From Saccoglossus kowalevskii (lineage: Eukaryota > Hemichordata > Enteropneusta > Harrimaniidae): DNA of 64,000 bases. Within the stretch, counting starts at the first letter, position 1. Every line of letters starts with the position of its first letter. The notes under the pieces are model-generated. The model saw only the letters and a list, made by a program, of their open reading frames with translations, made no database searches and had not been told where the DNA came from. Location: assembly GCF_000003605.2 (NCBI RefSeq), contig NW_003138902.1, positions 40,428 to 104,427 on the forward strand. Reading direction: 5' to 3'. A program made the translations under genes and the position numbers. Below are positions 1-12,363 of the stretch, piece after piece.

Positions 1-92
1 TGTGTACATGCCTTGCTTGTTTATGGTGTGTACATGCCTTGCTTGTTTATAGTGTGTACATGCCTTGCTTGTTTATAGTGTGTACATGCCTT

Positions 93-700
93 GCTTTTTT
101 ATGGTGTGTACATGCCTTTCTTGTTTATAGTGTGTACATGCCTTGCTTGTTTATAGTGTGTATATGCCTTGCTTGTTTATGGTGTGTACATGCCTTTCTT
201 GTTTATAGTGTGTACATGCCTTGCTTGTTTATAGTGTGTACATACATGCCTTTCTTGTTTATAGTGTGTACATGCCTTGCTTGTTTATAGTGTGTACATA
301 CATGCCTTTCTTGTTTATAGTGTGTACATGCCTTGCTTGTTTATAGTGTGTACATGCCTTGCTTGTTTATAGTGTGTACATGCCTTGCTTGTTTATAGTG
401 TGTACATGCCTTGCTTGTTTATGGTGTGTACATGCCTTGCTTGTTTATAGTGTGTACATGCCTTGCTTGTTTATAGTGTGTACATGCCTTGCTTTTTTAT
501 GGTGTGTACATGCCTTTCTTGTTTATAGTGTGTACATGCCTTGCTTGTTTATAGTGTGTATATGCCTTGCTTGTTTATGGTGTGTACATGCCTTTCTTGT
601 TTATAGTGTGTACATGCCTTTCTTGTTTATAGTGTGTACATGCCTTGCTTGTTTATAGTGTGTACATGCCTTTCTTGTTGATAGTGTGTACATGCCTTGC
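93..700 (+). repeat. duplicated block with GCTTTTTTATGG marker
   Basis: A marker unit in which G19 is T and A25 is G (GCTTTTTTATGG) starts at 93 and again at 491. Each is followed by a G15T unit, a plain unit and a C7T unit (GTGTATATGCC). The 398-bp spacing is 15 units plus the 8 extra bases of the two 30-bp units between them. The same ordered set recurs at 6348, 6688, 22934 and 33587, so this is a dispersed block family within the array. Confidence 0.8.
235..320 (+). repeat. two 30-bp unit variants (ACAT duplication)
   Basis: The units at 235-264 and 291-320 are 30 bp because four bases are doubled, giving GTGTACATACATGCC. Both carry G15T and flank one normal unit, so they look like copies of one event. 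The same 30-bp form recurs at 6488-6517 (also with G15T) and at 14213-14242 (without it). The added bases repeat what is already there, which fits replication slippage. Confidence 0.9.
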
Positions 701-952
701 TTGTTTATGGTGTGTACATGCCTTGCTTGTTTATGGTGTGTACATGCCTTGCTTGTTTATGGTGTGTACATGCCTTGCTAGTTTATGGTGTGTACATGCC
801 TTGCTTGTTTATGGTGTGTACATGCCTTGCTTGTTTATAGTGTGTACATGCCTTGCTTGTTTATAGTGTGTACATGCCTTGCTTGTTCATGGTGTGTACA
901 TGCCTTGCTTGTTTATAGTGTGTACATGCCTTGCTTGTTTATAGTGTGTACA

Positions 953-1132
953 TGCCCTTGCTTGTTTTATAGTGAGTACATGCCTTGCATGTTTATGGTG
1001 TGTACATGCCTTGCCTTGTTTATAGTGTGTACATGCCTTGCTTGTTTATAGTGAGTACATGCCTTGCTTTGTTTATGGTGTGTACATGCCTTGCTTTGTT
1101 TATAGTGTGTACATGCCTTTCTTGTTTTATAG
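953..1132 (+). repeat. indel-rich patch of the array
   Basis: Within about 180 bp there are six single-base insertions, nearly all lengthening a run: CCCTTG, GTTTTAT (twice), GCCTTG and CTTTGTTT (twice). Neighbouring stretches show almost no one-base insertions. The clustering looks more like a poor-quality read region or a join than biological divergence, but true slippage cannot be excluded. Confidence 0.6.
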
Positions 1133-2730
1133 TGTGTACATGCCTTGCTTGTTTATAGTGTGTACATGCCTTGCTTGTTTATAGTGTGTACATGCCTTGC
1201 TTGTTTATAGTGTGTACATGCCTTGCTTGTTTATAGTGAGTACATGCCTTGCTTGTTTATGGTGTGTACATGCCTTGCTTGTTTATAGTGTGTACATGCC
1301 TTGCTTGTTTATAGTGTGTACATGCCTTGCTTGTTGATAGTGTATACATGCCTTGCTTGTTTATAGTGTGTACATGCCTTTCTTGTTTATAGTGTGTACA
1401 TGCCTTGCTTGTTTATAGTGTGTACATGCCTTGCTTGTTTATAATGTGTACATGCCTTGCTTGTTTATAGTGTGTTCATGCCTTGCTTGTTTATGGTGTG
1501 TACATGCCTTGCTTGTTTATAGTGTGTACATGCCTTGCTTGTTTATAGTGTGTACATGCCTTGCTTGTTTATAGTGTGTACATGCCTTGCTTGTTTATGG
1601 TGTGTACATGCCTTGCTTGTTCATGGTGTGTACATGCCTTGCTTGTTTATAGTGTGTACATGCCTTGACATTGTTTATAGTGTGTACATGCCTTGCTTGT
1701 TTATAGTGTGTACATGCCTTTCTTGTTGATAGTGTGTACATGCCTTGCTTGTTTATAGTATGTACATGCCTTTCTTGTTTATAGTGTGTACATGCCTTTC
1801 TTGTTTATAGTGTGTACATGCCTTGCTTGTTTATAGTGTGTGCATGCCTTGCTTGTTTATAGTGTGTACATGCCTTTCTTGTTGATAGTGTGTACATGCC
1901 TTGCTTGTTTATAGTGTGTACATGCCTTGCTTGTTTAAAGTGTGTACATGCCTTGCTTGTTTATAGTGAGTACATGCCTTGCTTGTTTATAGTGTGTACA
2001 TGCCTTGCTTGTTTATAGTGTGTACATGCCTTGCTTGTTTATAGTGTGTACATGCCTTGCTTGTTTATGGTGTGTACATGCCTTGCTTGTTTATGGTGTG
2101 TACATGCCTTGCTTGTTTATAGTGTGTACATGCCTTGCTTGTTTATAGTGTGTACATGCCTTGCTTGTTTATGGTGAGTACATGCCTTGCTTGTTTATGG
2201 TGAGTACATGCCTTGCTTGTTTATGGTGTGTACATGCCTTGCTTGTTTATAGTGTGTACATGCCTTGCTTGTTTATAGTGTGTACATGCCTTGCTTGTTT
2301 ATAGTGTGTACATGCCTTGCTTGTTTATGGTGTGTACATGCCTTGCTTGTTTATAGTGTGTACATGCCTTGCTTGTTTATGGTGTGTACATGCCTTGCTT
2401 GTTTATGGTGTGTACATGCCTTGCTTGTTTATGGTGTGTACATGCCTTGCTTGTTTATGGTGTGTACATGCCTTGATTGTTTATAGTGTGTACATGCCTT
2501 GCTTGTTTATAGTGTGTACATGCCTTTCTTGATTATAGTGTGTACATGCCTTGCTTGTTTATAGTGTGTACATGCCTTTCTTGTTTATAGTGTGTACATG
2601 CCTTGCTTGTTTATAGTGTGTACATGCCTTGCTTTGTTTATAGTGTGTACATGCCTTGCTTGTTTATAGTGTGTACATGCCTTGCTAGTTTATAGTGTGT
2701 ACATGCCTTGCTTGTTTATAGTGTGTACAT

Positions 2731-3080
2731 GCCTTGATATGTTATAGTGTGTACATTCCTTGGTTGTTTATAGTGTGTACATGCCTTGCTTGTTTATGAG
2801 TGTGTACATGCTTTGCTTATTTATAGTGTGTACATGCCTTGAGTGATTATGGTGTGTACATGCAGAGCTTGTTTTTAGTGAGTACATGCCTTGCTTGTTT
2901 ATAGTGGGTTCATTCATTGATTGTTTATAGTGTGTACATGCCTTGGGAAAGTATAGAGTGTACATACCTCAATTGTTTATAGTGAGTACATGCCTTAGTT
3001 GTTTATGGTGTGTACATGCTTTGCTTGTTTATGGTGTGTACATTCGTTGCTTGTTTATAGTGTGTACATGCCTTGGTTGT
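2731..3080 (+). repeat. degenerate island within the array
   Basis: About thirteen successive units are heavily substituted, unlike anything else in the window. Examples are CCTTGATATGTTATAG, CATGCAGAGCTTG, GTGGGTTCATTCATTG, CCTTGGGAAAGTATAG and CATACCTCAATTG. Several of these units still measure 26 bp, so they have changed by substitution rather than by read-end indels. That fits old units that escaped homogenisation, or the scar of a former array edge. The changes also disrupt the TAA that otherwise recurs on the minus strand, leaving a chance 65-codon minus-strand open frame (2768-2965) that I do not call a gene. Confidence 0.85.
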
Positions 3081-3125
3081 TTATAGTGTGTTCATGCCTT
3101 GCTTGTTTATAGTGTGTACATTCCT

Positions 3126-3945
3126 TGCTTGTTTATGGTGTGTACATGCCTTGCTTGTTTATGGTGTGTACATTCCTTGCTTGTTTATGGTGTGTACATG
3201 CCTTGCTTGTTTATGGTGTGTACATGCCTTGCTTGTTTATGGTGTGTACATGCCTTGCTTGTTTATGGTGTGTACATGCCTTGCTTGTTTATAGTGTGTA
3301 CATGCCTTGCTTGTTTGTAGTGTGTACATGCCTTGCTTGTTTATAGTGTGTACATGCCTTTCTTGTTGATAGTGTGTACATGCCTTGCTTGTTGATAGTG
3401 TGTACATGCCTTGCTTGTTTAAAGTGTGTACATGCCTTGCTTGTTTATAGTGTGTACATGCCTTGCTTGTTTATAGTGTGTACATGCCTTGCTTGTTTAT
3501 AGTGTGTACATGCCTTGCTTGTTTATAGTGTGTACATGCCTTGCTTGTTTATGGTGTGTACATGCCTTGCTTGTTTATGGTGTGTACATGCCTTGCTTGT
3601 TTATGGTGTGTACATTCCTTGCTTGTTTATGGTGTGTACATGCCTTGCTTGTTTATGGTGTGTACATGCCTTGCTTGTTTATGGTGTGTACATGCCTTGC
3701 TTGTTTATAGTGTGTCCATGCCTTGCTTGTTTATAGTGTGTACATGCCTTGCTTGTTTATAGTGTGTACATGCCTTGCTTGTTTATGGTGTGTACATGCC
3801 TTGCTTGTTTATGGTGTGTACATGCCTTGCTTGTTTATGGTGTGTACATGCCTTGCTTGTTTATGGTGTGTACATGCCTTGCTTGTTTATGGTGTGTACA
3901 TGCCTTGCTTGTTTATGGTGTGTACATGCCTTGCTTGTTTATAGT
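3126..3945 (+). repeat. A25G-rich segment
   Basis: Long runs of units end in TATGG rather than TATAG, with up to six in a row at about 3781-3925. CATTCC (G10T) markers occur near 3170 and 3613. Runs of the same variant side by side indicate local expansion by unequal exchange. Because TATGG removes the TAG stop, all three forward frames are open for about 73 codons here, which is a side effect and not evidence of coding. Similar runs lie at about 12743-12930, 24035-24170 and 36910-37060. Confidence 0.85.
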
Positions 3946-4032
3946 GTGTACATGCCTTGCTTGTTTATAGTGTGTACATGCCCTTGCTTGTTTATAGTGT
4001 GTACATGCCTTGCTTGTTTATAGTGTGTAATA

Positions 4033-4430
4033 TGCCTTGCTTGTTTATGGTGTGTACATGCCGTTCTTGTTTATAGTGTGTACATGCCTTGCTTGTTTAT
4101 AGTGTGTACATGCCTTTCTTGTTTATAGTGTGTGCATGCCTTTCTTGTTTATAGTGTGTGCATGCCTTGCTTGTTTATAGTGTGTACATGCCTTTCTTGT
4201 TTATAGTATGTACATGCCTTGCTTGTTTATAGTATGTACATGCCTTTCTTGTTTATAATGTGTACATGCCTTTCTTGTTTATAGTGTGTACATGCCTTTC
4301 TTGTTTATAGTGTGTACATGCCTTGCTTGTTTATAGTGTGTACATGCCTTGCTTGTTTATAGTGTGTACATGCCTTTCTTGTTGATAGTGTGTACATGCC
4401 TTGCTTGTTTATAGTGTGTACATGCCTTGC
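4033..4430 (+). repeat. block family B, copy 1
   Basis: This is an ordered barcode. A C7T unit is followed by a CCGTTC unit (at 4061), G15T units with A6G (GTGTGCATGCC), two G2A units (GTATGTACATG), a G26A unit (TATAATGTG), more G15T units and a GTTGATAG unit. The same order appears from 35551 with no difference I can see until about 35955. It also appears from about 13360 with one unit missing, and from about 27530 and 53690 in shortened or diverged form. Confidence 0.85.
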
Positions 4431-5364
4431 TTGTTTAAAGTGTGTACATGCCTTGCTTGTTTATAGTGAGTACATGCCTTGCTTGTTTATAGTGTGTACA
4501 TGCCTTGCTTGTTTATAGTGTGTACATGCCTTGCTTGTTTATAGTGTGTACATGCCTTGCTTGTTTATAGTGTGTACATGCCTTGCTTCTTTATGGTGTG
4601 TACATGCCTTGCTTGTTTATAGTGTGTACATGCCTTGCTTGTTTATGGTGTGTACATGCCTTGCTTGTTTATGGTGTGTACATGCGTTGCTTGTTTATGG
4701 TGTGTACATGCCTTGCTAGTTAATGGTGTGTACATGCCTTGCTTGTTTATAGTGTGTACATGCCTTGCTTGTTTATAGTGAGTACATGCCTTGCTTGTTT
4801 ATGGTGTGTACATGCCTTGCTTGTTTATAGTGTGTACATGCCTTGCTTGTTTATGGTGTGTACATGCCTTGCTTGTTTATAGTGTGTACATGCCTTGCTT
4901 GTTTATAGTGTGTACATGCCTTGCTTGTTTATAGTGTGTACATGCCTTGCTTGTTTATAGTGTGTACATGCCTTGCTTGTTTATAGTGTGTACATGCCTT
5001 GCTTGTTTATAGTGTGTACACGCCTTTCTTGTTAATAGTGTGTACATGCCTTTCTTGTTTATAGTGTGTACATGCCTTTCTTGTTTATAGTGTGTACATG
5101 CCTTGCTTGTTTATAGTGTGTACATGCCTTGCTTGTTTATGGTGTGTACATGCCTTGCTTGTTTATAGTGTGTACATGCCTTGCTTGTTTATAGTGTGTT
5201 CATGCCTTGCTTGTTTATAGTGTGTACATGCCTTGCTTGTTAAGGTGTGTACATGCCTTGCTTGTTTATGGTGTGTACATGCCTTGCTTGTTTATGGTGT
5301 GTACATGCCTTGCTTGTTTATAGTGTGTACATGCCTTGCTTGTTTATAGTGTGTACATGCCTTG

Positions 5365-6048
5365 CTTGTTTATAGTGTGTACATGCCTTGCTTGTTTATA
5401 GTGTGAACATGCCTTGCTTGTTTATAGTATGTACATTCCTTTCTTGTTTATAGTATGTACATGCCTTGCTTGTTTATAGAATATACATGCCTTTCTTGTT
5501 TATAGTGTGTACATGCCTTTCTTGTTTATAGTGTGTACATGCCTTGCTTGTTTATAGTGTGTACATGCCTTGCTTGTTGATAGTGTGTACATGCCTTGCT
5601 TGTTTATAGTGTGTACATGCCTTTCTTGTTGATAGTGTGTACATGCCTTGCTTGTTGATAGTGTGTGCATGCCTTGCTTGTTTAAAGTGTGTACATGCCT
5701 TGCTTGTTTATAGTGAGTACATGCCTTGCTTGTTTATAGTGTGTACATGCCTTGCTTGTTTATAGTGTGTACATGCCTTGCTTGTTTATAGTGTGTACAT
5801 GCCTTGCTTGTTTATGGTGTGTACATGCCTTGCTTGTTTATGGTGTGTACATGCCTTGCTTGTTTATGGTGTGTACATTCCTTGCTTGTTATGGTGTGTA
5901 CATGCCTTGCTTGTTTATGGTGTGTACATGCCTTGCTTGTTTATGGTGTGTACATGCCTTGCTTGTTTATGGTGTGTACATGCCTTGCTTGTTTATAGTG
6001 TGTACATGCCTTGCTTGTTTATAGTGTGTACATGCCTTGCTTGTTTAT
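5365..6048 (+). repeat. block family A, copy 1
   Basis: The block is marked by GTGTGAACATG at 5401, then GTATGTACATTCC, then TATAGAATATACATG, then GTTGATAG units, an A6G unit, a TTAAAG unit, a TGAGTAC unit and a run of TATGG units that includes a CATTCC and a 25-bp GTTATGG unit. By eye it matches 36208-36891 over about 684 bp with no difference. Copies from 11830 and 17219 match parts of it. Long identity 31 kb away means very recent copying, gene conversion or an assembly duplicate. Confidence 0.88.
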
Positions 6049-6347
6049 GGTGTGTACATGCCTTGCTTGTTTATGGTGTGTACATGCCTTGCTTGTTTAT
6101 AGTGTGTACATGCCTTGCTTGTTTATAGTGTGTTCATGCCTTGCTTGTTTATAGTGTGTACATGCCTTGCTTGTTATGGTGTGTACATGCCTTGCTTGTT
6201 TATGGTGTACATGCCTTGCTTGTTTATAGTGTGTACATGCCTTGCTTGTTTATAGTGTGTACATGCCTTTCTTGTTTATGGTGTGTACATGCCTTGCTTG
6301 TTTATAGTGTGTACATGCCTTGCTTGTTTATAGTGTGTACATGCCTT

Positions 6348-7034
6348 GCTTTTTTATGGTGTGTACATGCCTTTCTTGTTGATAGTGTGTACATGCCTTG
6401 CTTGTTTATAGTGTATATGCCTTGCTTGTTTATGGTGTGTACATGCCTTTCTTGTTTATAGTGTGTACATGCCTTGCTTGTTTATAGTGTGTACATACAT
6501 GCCTTTCTTGTTTATAGTGTGTACATGCCTTGCTTGTTTATAGTGTGTACATGCCTTGCTTGTTTATAGTGTGTACATGCCTTGCTTGTTTATAGTGTGT
6601 ACATGTCTTGCTTGTTTATGGTGTGTACATGCCTTGCTTGTTTATAGTGTGTACATGCCTTGCTTGTTTATAGTGTGTGCATGCCTTGCTTTTTTATGGT
6701 GTGTACATGCCTTTCTTGTTTATAGTGTGTACATGCCTTGCTTGTTTATAGTGTGTATATGCCTTGCTTGTTTATGGTGTGTACATGCCTTGCTTGTTTA
6801 TAGTGTGTACATGCCTTGCTTGTTTATGGTGTGTACATGCCTTGCTTGTTTATGGTGTGTACATGCTTTGCTTGTTTATGGTGTGTACATGCCTTGCTTG
6901 TTTATAGTGTGTACATGCCTTGCTTGTTTATAGTGTGTACATGCCTTGCTTGTTATGGTGTGTACATGCCTTGCTTGTTTATGGTGTACATGCCTTGCTT
7001 GTTTATAGTGTGTACATGCCTTGCTTGTTTATAG
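6348..7034 (+). repeat. GCTTTTTTATGG block pair, copied at 22802
   Basis: The GCTTTTTTATGG marker occurs at 6348 and 6688, 13 units apart (340 bp, with +4 and -2 indels in between). The part from 6556 to 7034 matches 22802-23280 at an offset of 16246 with only a few differences, all noticed near its start. It shares an A6G unit, a C7T unit, a C12T unit, a 25-bp GTTATGG unit and a 24-bp unit with GGTGTACATG. The match continues in diluted form into the next patch. Confidence 0.8.
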
Positions 7035-7165
7035 TGTGTACATGCCTTTCTTGTTTATAAGTGTGTAACATGCCTTTCTTGTTTATAATGTGTACATGCC
7101 TTGCTTGTTTATGGTGGGGACCAGCCTTGCTTGGTTATAATGGGGACATGCCTTGCTTGTTTATA
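7035..7165 (+). repeat. indel-rich patch of the array
   Basis: Changes cluster here: TATAAGTGTG, GTAACATG, GGTGGGGACCAGCC, CTTGGTTATAATGGGG. The corresponding part of the copy at 23281-23350 lacks the extra A in both of the first two places. That argues that at least these are sequencing or assembly errors rather than old differences. It remains recognisable as the 26-bp repeat throughout. Confidence 0.6.
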
Positions 7166-7711
7166 GTGTGTGCATGCCTTGCTTTTTTATGGTGTGTACA
7201 TGCCTTGCTTGTTTATAGTGTGTACATGCCTTGCTTGTTTATAGTGTGTACATGCCTTGCTTGTTTATAGTGTGTACATGCCTTGCTTGTTTATAGTGTG
7301 TACATGCCTTGCTTGTTTATAACGTGTACATGCCTTGCTTGTTTATAGTGTGTACATGCCTTGCTTGTTTATAGTGTGTACATGCCTTGCTTGTTTATAG
7401 TGTGTACATGCCTTGCTTGTTTATAGTGTGTACATGCCTTGCTTGTTTATAGTGTGTACATGCCTTGCTTGTTTATGGTGTGTACATGCCTTTCTTGTTT
7501 ATAGTGTGTACATGCCTTGCTTGTTTATAGTGTGTACATGCCTTGCTTGTTTATAGTGTGTGCATGCCTTGCTTGTTTATAGTGTGTACATGCCTTGCTT
7601 GTTTATAGTGTGTACATGCCTTGCTTGTTTATGGTGTGTACATGCCTTTCTTGTTTATAGTGTGTACATGCCTTGCTTGTTTATAGTGTGTACATGCCTT
7701 GCTTGTTTATA

Positions 7712-8240
7712 GTGAGTACATGCCTTGCTTGTTTATGGTGTGTACATGCCTTGCTTGTTTATAGTGTGTACATGCCTTGCTTGTTTATAGTGTGTACATG
7801 CCTTGCTTGTTTATAGTGTGTACATGCCTTGCTTGTTTATAGTGTGTACATGCCTTGCTTGTTTATAGTGTGTACATGCCTTGCTTGTTTATAGTGAGTA
7901 CATGCCTTGCTTGTTTATGGTGTGTACATTCCTTGCTTGTTTATAGTGTGTACATGCCTTGCTTGTTTATAGTGTGTACATGCCTTGCTTGTTTATAGTG
8001 TGTACATGCCTTGCTTGTTTATGGTGTGTACATGCCTTGCTTGTTTATAGTGTGTACATGCCTTGCTTGTTTATGGTGTGTACATGCCTTGCTTGTTTAT
8101 AGTGTGTACATGCCTTGCTTGTTTATAGTGTGTACATGCCTTGCTTGTTTATAGTGTGTACATGCCTTGCTTGTTTATAGTGTGTACATGCCTTGCTTGT
8201 TTATAGTGTGTACATGCCTTGCTTGTTTATAGTGAGTACA
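7712..8240 (+). repeat. T3A-marked 7-unit and 13-unit modules
   Basis: TGAGTAC marker units begin at 7712, 7894 and 8232. The spacings are 182 bp (7 units) and 338 bp (13 units) with no indel. The markers at 7894 and 8232 are both followed by a TATGG end and a CATTCC unit, then the same A25/G25 order over about seven more units. This is a local tandem duplication of 13 units. Confidence 0.8.
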
Positions 8241-8957
8241 TGCCTTGCTTGTTTATGGTGTGTACATTCCTTGCTTGTTTATAGTGTGTACATGCCTTGC
8301 TTGTTTATAGTGTGTACATGCCTTGCTTGTTTATAGTGTGTACATGCCTTGCTTGTTTATGGTGTGTACATGCCTTGCTTGTTTATAGTGTGTACATGCC
8401 TTGCTTGTTTATGGTGTGTACATGCCTTGCTTGTTTATAGTGTGTACATGCCTTGCTTGTTTATGGTGTGTACATGCCTTGCTTGTTTATAGTGTGTACA
8501 TGCCTTGCTTGTTTATAGTGTGTACATGCCTTGCTTGTTTATAGTGTGTACATGCCTTGCTTGTTTATGGTGTGTACATGCCTTGCTTGTTTATAGTGTG
8601 TACATGCCTTGCTTGTTTATAGTGTGTACATGCCTTGCTTGTTTATGGTGTGTACATGCCTTGCTTGTTTATAGTGTGTACATGCCTTGCTTGTTTATGG
8701 TGTGTACATGCCTTGCTTGTTTATGGTGTGTACATGCGTTGCTTGTTGATGGTGTGTACATGCCTTGCTAGTTAATGGTGTGTACATGCCTTGCTTGTTT
8801 ATAGTGTGTACATGCCTTGCTTGTTTATAGTGTGTACATGCCTTGCTTGTTTATAGTGTGTACATGCCTTGCTTGTTTATAGTGTGTACATGCCTTGCTT
8901 GTTTATGGTGTGTACATGCCTTGCTTGTTTATAGTGTGTACATGCCTTGCTTGTTTA
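8231..8957 (+). repeat. dispersed block, also at 29071
   Basis: By eye this stretch matches 29071-29798 with one extra base in the right copy (ATATGTGTG near 29123). Shared rare units are CATTCC, CATGCGTTGC with GTTGATGG, and GCTAGTTAATGG. The last pair also occurs near 4683-4715 and 54008-54060, so the block is part of a wider family. The two copies part ways at about 8958, where the left copy has a one-base loss (ATGGGTGTAC). Confidence 0.85.
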
Positions 8958-9479
8958 TGGGTGTACATGCCTTGCTTGTTTATGGTGTGGACATGCCTTG
9001 CTTGTTTATGGTGTGTACATGCCTTGCTTGTTTATGGTGTGTACATGCCTTGCTTATTTATAGTGTGTACATGCCTTTCTTGATTATAGTGTGTACATGC
9101 CTTGCTTGTTTATATTGTGTATATGCCTTGCTTGTTTATAGTGTGTACATGCCTTGCTTGTTTATGGTGTGTACATGCCTTTCTTGTTTATAGTGTGTAC
9201 ATGCCTTGCTTGTTTATAGTGAGTACATGCCTTGCTTGTTTATGGTGTGTACATGCCTTGCTTGTTTATAGTGTGTACATGCCTTGCTTGTTTATAGTGT
9301 GTACATGCCTTGCTTGTTTATAGTGTGTACATGCCTTGCTTGTTTATAATGTGTACATGCCTTGCTTGTTTATAGTGTGTACATGCCTTGCTTGTTTATA
9401 GTGAGTACATGCCTTGCTTGTTTATGGTGTGTACATGCCTTGCTTGTTTATAGTGTGTACATGCCTTGCTTGTTTATAG

Positions 9480-9700
9480 TGTGTACATGCCTTTGCTTGT
9501 TGATAGTGTGTACATGCCTTGCTTGTTTATAGTGTGTACATGCCTTTTCTTGTTTATAGTGTGTACATGCCTTGCTTGTTTATAGTGTGTACATGCCTTG
9601 CTTGTTTATAGGAGTGTACATGCCTTGCTTGTTTATAGTGTGTACACGCCTTGCTTGTTTATGGTGTGTACATGCCTTGCTTGTTTCATGGTGTGTACAT
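9480..9700 (+). repeat. indel-rich patch of the array
   Basis: Units here carry extra bases in runs (CCTTTGC, CCTTTTCTTG, GTTTCATGG) and an altered junction (TATAGGAGTGTAC), with one CACGCC substitution. Nothing but the repeat is present. The grouping of one-base insertions is like that at 953-1132 and may reflect sequence quality. Confidence 0.55.
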
Positions 9701-11079
9701 GCCTTGCTTGTTTATGGTGTGTACATGCCTTGCTTGTTTATAGTGTGTACATGCCTTGCTTGTTTATAGTGTGTACATGCCTTGCTTGTTTATAATGTGT
9801 ACATGCCTTGCTTGTTTATAGTGTGTACATGCCTTGCTTGTTTATAGTGTGTACATGCCTTGCTTGTTTATAGTGTGTACATGCCTTGCTTGTTTATAGT
9901 GTGTACATGCCTTGCTTGTTTATAGTGTGTACATGCCTTGCTTGTTTATGGTGTGTACATGCCTTTCTTGTTTATAGTGTGTACATGCCTTGCTTGTTTA
10001 TAGTGTGTACATGCCTTGCTTGTTTATAGTGTGTACATGCCTTGCTTGTTTATAGTGTGTACATGCCTTGCTTGTTTATGGTGTGTACATGCCTTGCTTG
10101 TTTATGGTGTGTACATGCCTTTCTTGTTTATAGTGTGTACATGCCTTGCTTGTTTATAGTGTGTACATGCCTTGCTTGTTTATAGTGAGTACATGCCTTG
10201 CTTGTTTATAGTGTGTACATGCCTTGCTTGTTTATAGTGTGTACATGCCTTGCTTGTTTATAGTGTGTACATGCCTTGCTTGTTTATAGTGTGTACATGC
10301 CTTGCTTGTTTATAGTGTGTATATGCCTTGCTTGTTTATGGTGTGTACATGCCTTTCTTGTTTATAGTGTGTACATGCCTTGCTTGTTTATAGTGTGTAC
10401 ATGCCTTTCTTGTTTATAGTGTGTACATGCCTTGCTTGTTTATAGTGTGTACATGCCTTTCTTGTTTATAGTGTGTACATGCCTTGCTTGTTTATAGTAT
10501 GTACATGCCTTTCTTGTTTATAGTGTGTACATGCCTTGCTTGTTTATAGTATGTACATGCCTTTCTTGTTGATAGTGTGTACATGCCTTTCTTGTTTATA
10601 GTGTGTACATGCCTTGCTTTTTTATAGTGTGTACATGCCTTGCTTGTTTATAGTGTGTACATGCCTTGCTTGTTTATGGTGTGTACATGCCTTGCTTGTT
10701 TATGGTGTGTACATGCCTTGCTTGTTTATAGTGTGTACATGCTTTGCTTGTTTATAGTGTGTACATGCCTTGCTTGTTTATAGTGTGTACATGCCTTGCT
10801 TGTTTATAGTGTGTACATGCCTTGCTTGTTTATAGTGTGTACATGCCTTGCTTGTTTATAGTGTGTACATGCCTTGATTGTTTATAGTGTGTACATGCCT
10901 TGCTTGTTTATAGTATGTACATGCCTTTCTTGTTGATAGTGTGTACATGCCTTTCTTGTTTATAGTGTGTACATGCCTTGCTTTTTTATAGTGTGTACAT
11001 GCCTTGCTTGTTTATAGTGTGTACATGCCTTGCTTGTTTATGGTGTGTACATGCCTTGCTTGTTTATGGTGTGTACATG

Positions 11080-11180
11080 CCTTGCTTGTTTTATAGTGTG
11101 TACATGCCTTTCTGATTATAGTGTGTACATGCCTGCTGTTTATGGAGTGTACATGCCTTGTTTGTATATGGTGTGTACAT
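11080..11180 (+). repeat. indel-rich patch of the array
   Basis: Four successive units are altered: GTTTTATAG, CTTTCTGATTATAG, CATGCCTGCTGTTTATGGAG, and CTTGTTTGTATATGG. Both losses and gains occur, which is unlike the substitution-only decay at 2731-3080. It is either a low-quality region or a join between array segments. Confidence 0.55.
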
Positions 11181-11829
11181 GCCTTGCTTGTTTATGGTGT
11201 GTACATGCCTTGTTTGTTTATAGTGTGTACATGCCTTGCTTGTTTATAGTGTGTACATGCCTTGCTTGTTTATAGTGTGTACATGCCTTGCTTGTTTATG
11301 GTGTGTACATGCCTTTCTTGTTTATAGTGTGTATGCCTTGCTTGTTTATGGTGTGTACATGCCTTGCTTGTTTATAGTGTGTACATGCCTTGCTTGTTTA
11401 TAGTGTGTTCATGCCTTGCTTGTTTATAGTGTGTACATGCCTTGCTTGTTATGGTGTGTACATGCCTTGCTTGTTTATGGTGTGTACATGCCTTGCTTGT
11501 TTATAGTGTGTACATGCCTTGCTTGTTTATAGTGTGTACATGCCTTTCTTGTTTATAGTGTGTACATGCCTTTCTTGTTTATAGTGTGTACATGCCTTGC
11601 TTGTTTATAGTGTGTACATGCCTTGCTTGTTTATAGTGTGTACATGCCCTCCTTGTTTATAGTGTGTACATGCCTTGCTTGTTTATGGTGTGTACATGCC
11701 TTGCTTGTTTATGGTGTGTACATGCCTTGCTTGTTTATGGTGTGTACATGCCTTGCTTGTTTATAGTGTGTACATGCCTTGCTTGTTTATAGTGTGTACA
11801 TGCCTTGCTTGTTTATGAGTGTGTACATG

Positions 11830-12363
11830 CCGTTCTTGTTTATAGTGTGTACATGCCTTGCTTGTTTATAGTGTGTACATGCCTTTCTTGTTTATAGTGT
11901 GTGCATGCCTTTCTTGTTTATAGTGTGTACATGCCTTGCTTGTTTATAGTGTGAACATGCCTTGCTTGTTTATAGTATGTACATTCCTTTCTTGTTTATA
12001 GTATGTACATGCCTTGCTTGTTTATAGAATATACATGCCTTTCTTGTTTATAGTGTGTACATGCCTTTCTTGTTTATAGTGTGTACATGCCTTGCTTGTT
12101 TATAGTGTGTACATGCCTTGCTTGTTGATAGTGTGTACATGCCTTGCTTGTTTATAGTGTGTACATGCCTTTCTTGTTGATAGTGTGTACATGCCTTGCT
12201 TGTTGATAGTGTGTGCATGCCTTGCTTGTTTAAAGTGTGTACATGCCTTGCTTGTTTATAGTGAGTACATGCCTTGCTTGTTTATAGTGTGTACATGCCT
12301 TGCTTGTTTATAGTGTGTACATGCCTTGCTTGTTTATAGTGTGTACATGCCTTGCTTGTTTAT
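11830..12363 (+). repeat. block family A, copy 2
   Basis: CCGTTC at 11830 is followed by the A6G/G15T units and the GTGTGAACATG marker at 11949, then the same chain of CATTCC, TAGAATATAC, GTTGATAG, TTAAAG and TGAGTAC units as in the copy at 5365. It stays in register with the copy at 36125 (offset 24295) through the marker. It departs near 12364, where the other copies switch to TATGG units and this one continues with TATAG. Confidence 0.83.

Noticed and set aside
2768-2965. Minus-strand open frame of 65 codons
   Set aside because: It exists only because the decayed units have lost the TAA normally present every 78 bp on that strand. Its sequence is plainly reverse-complement repeat.
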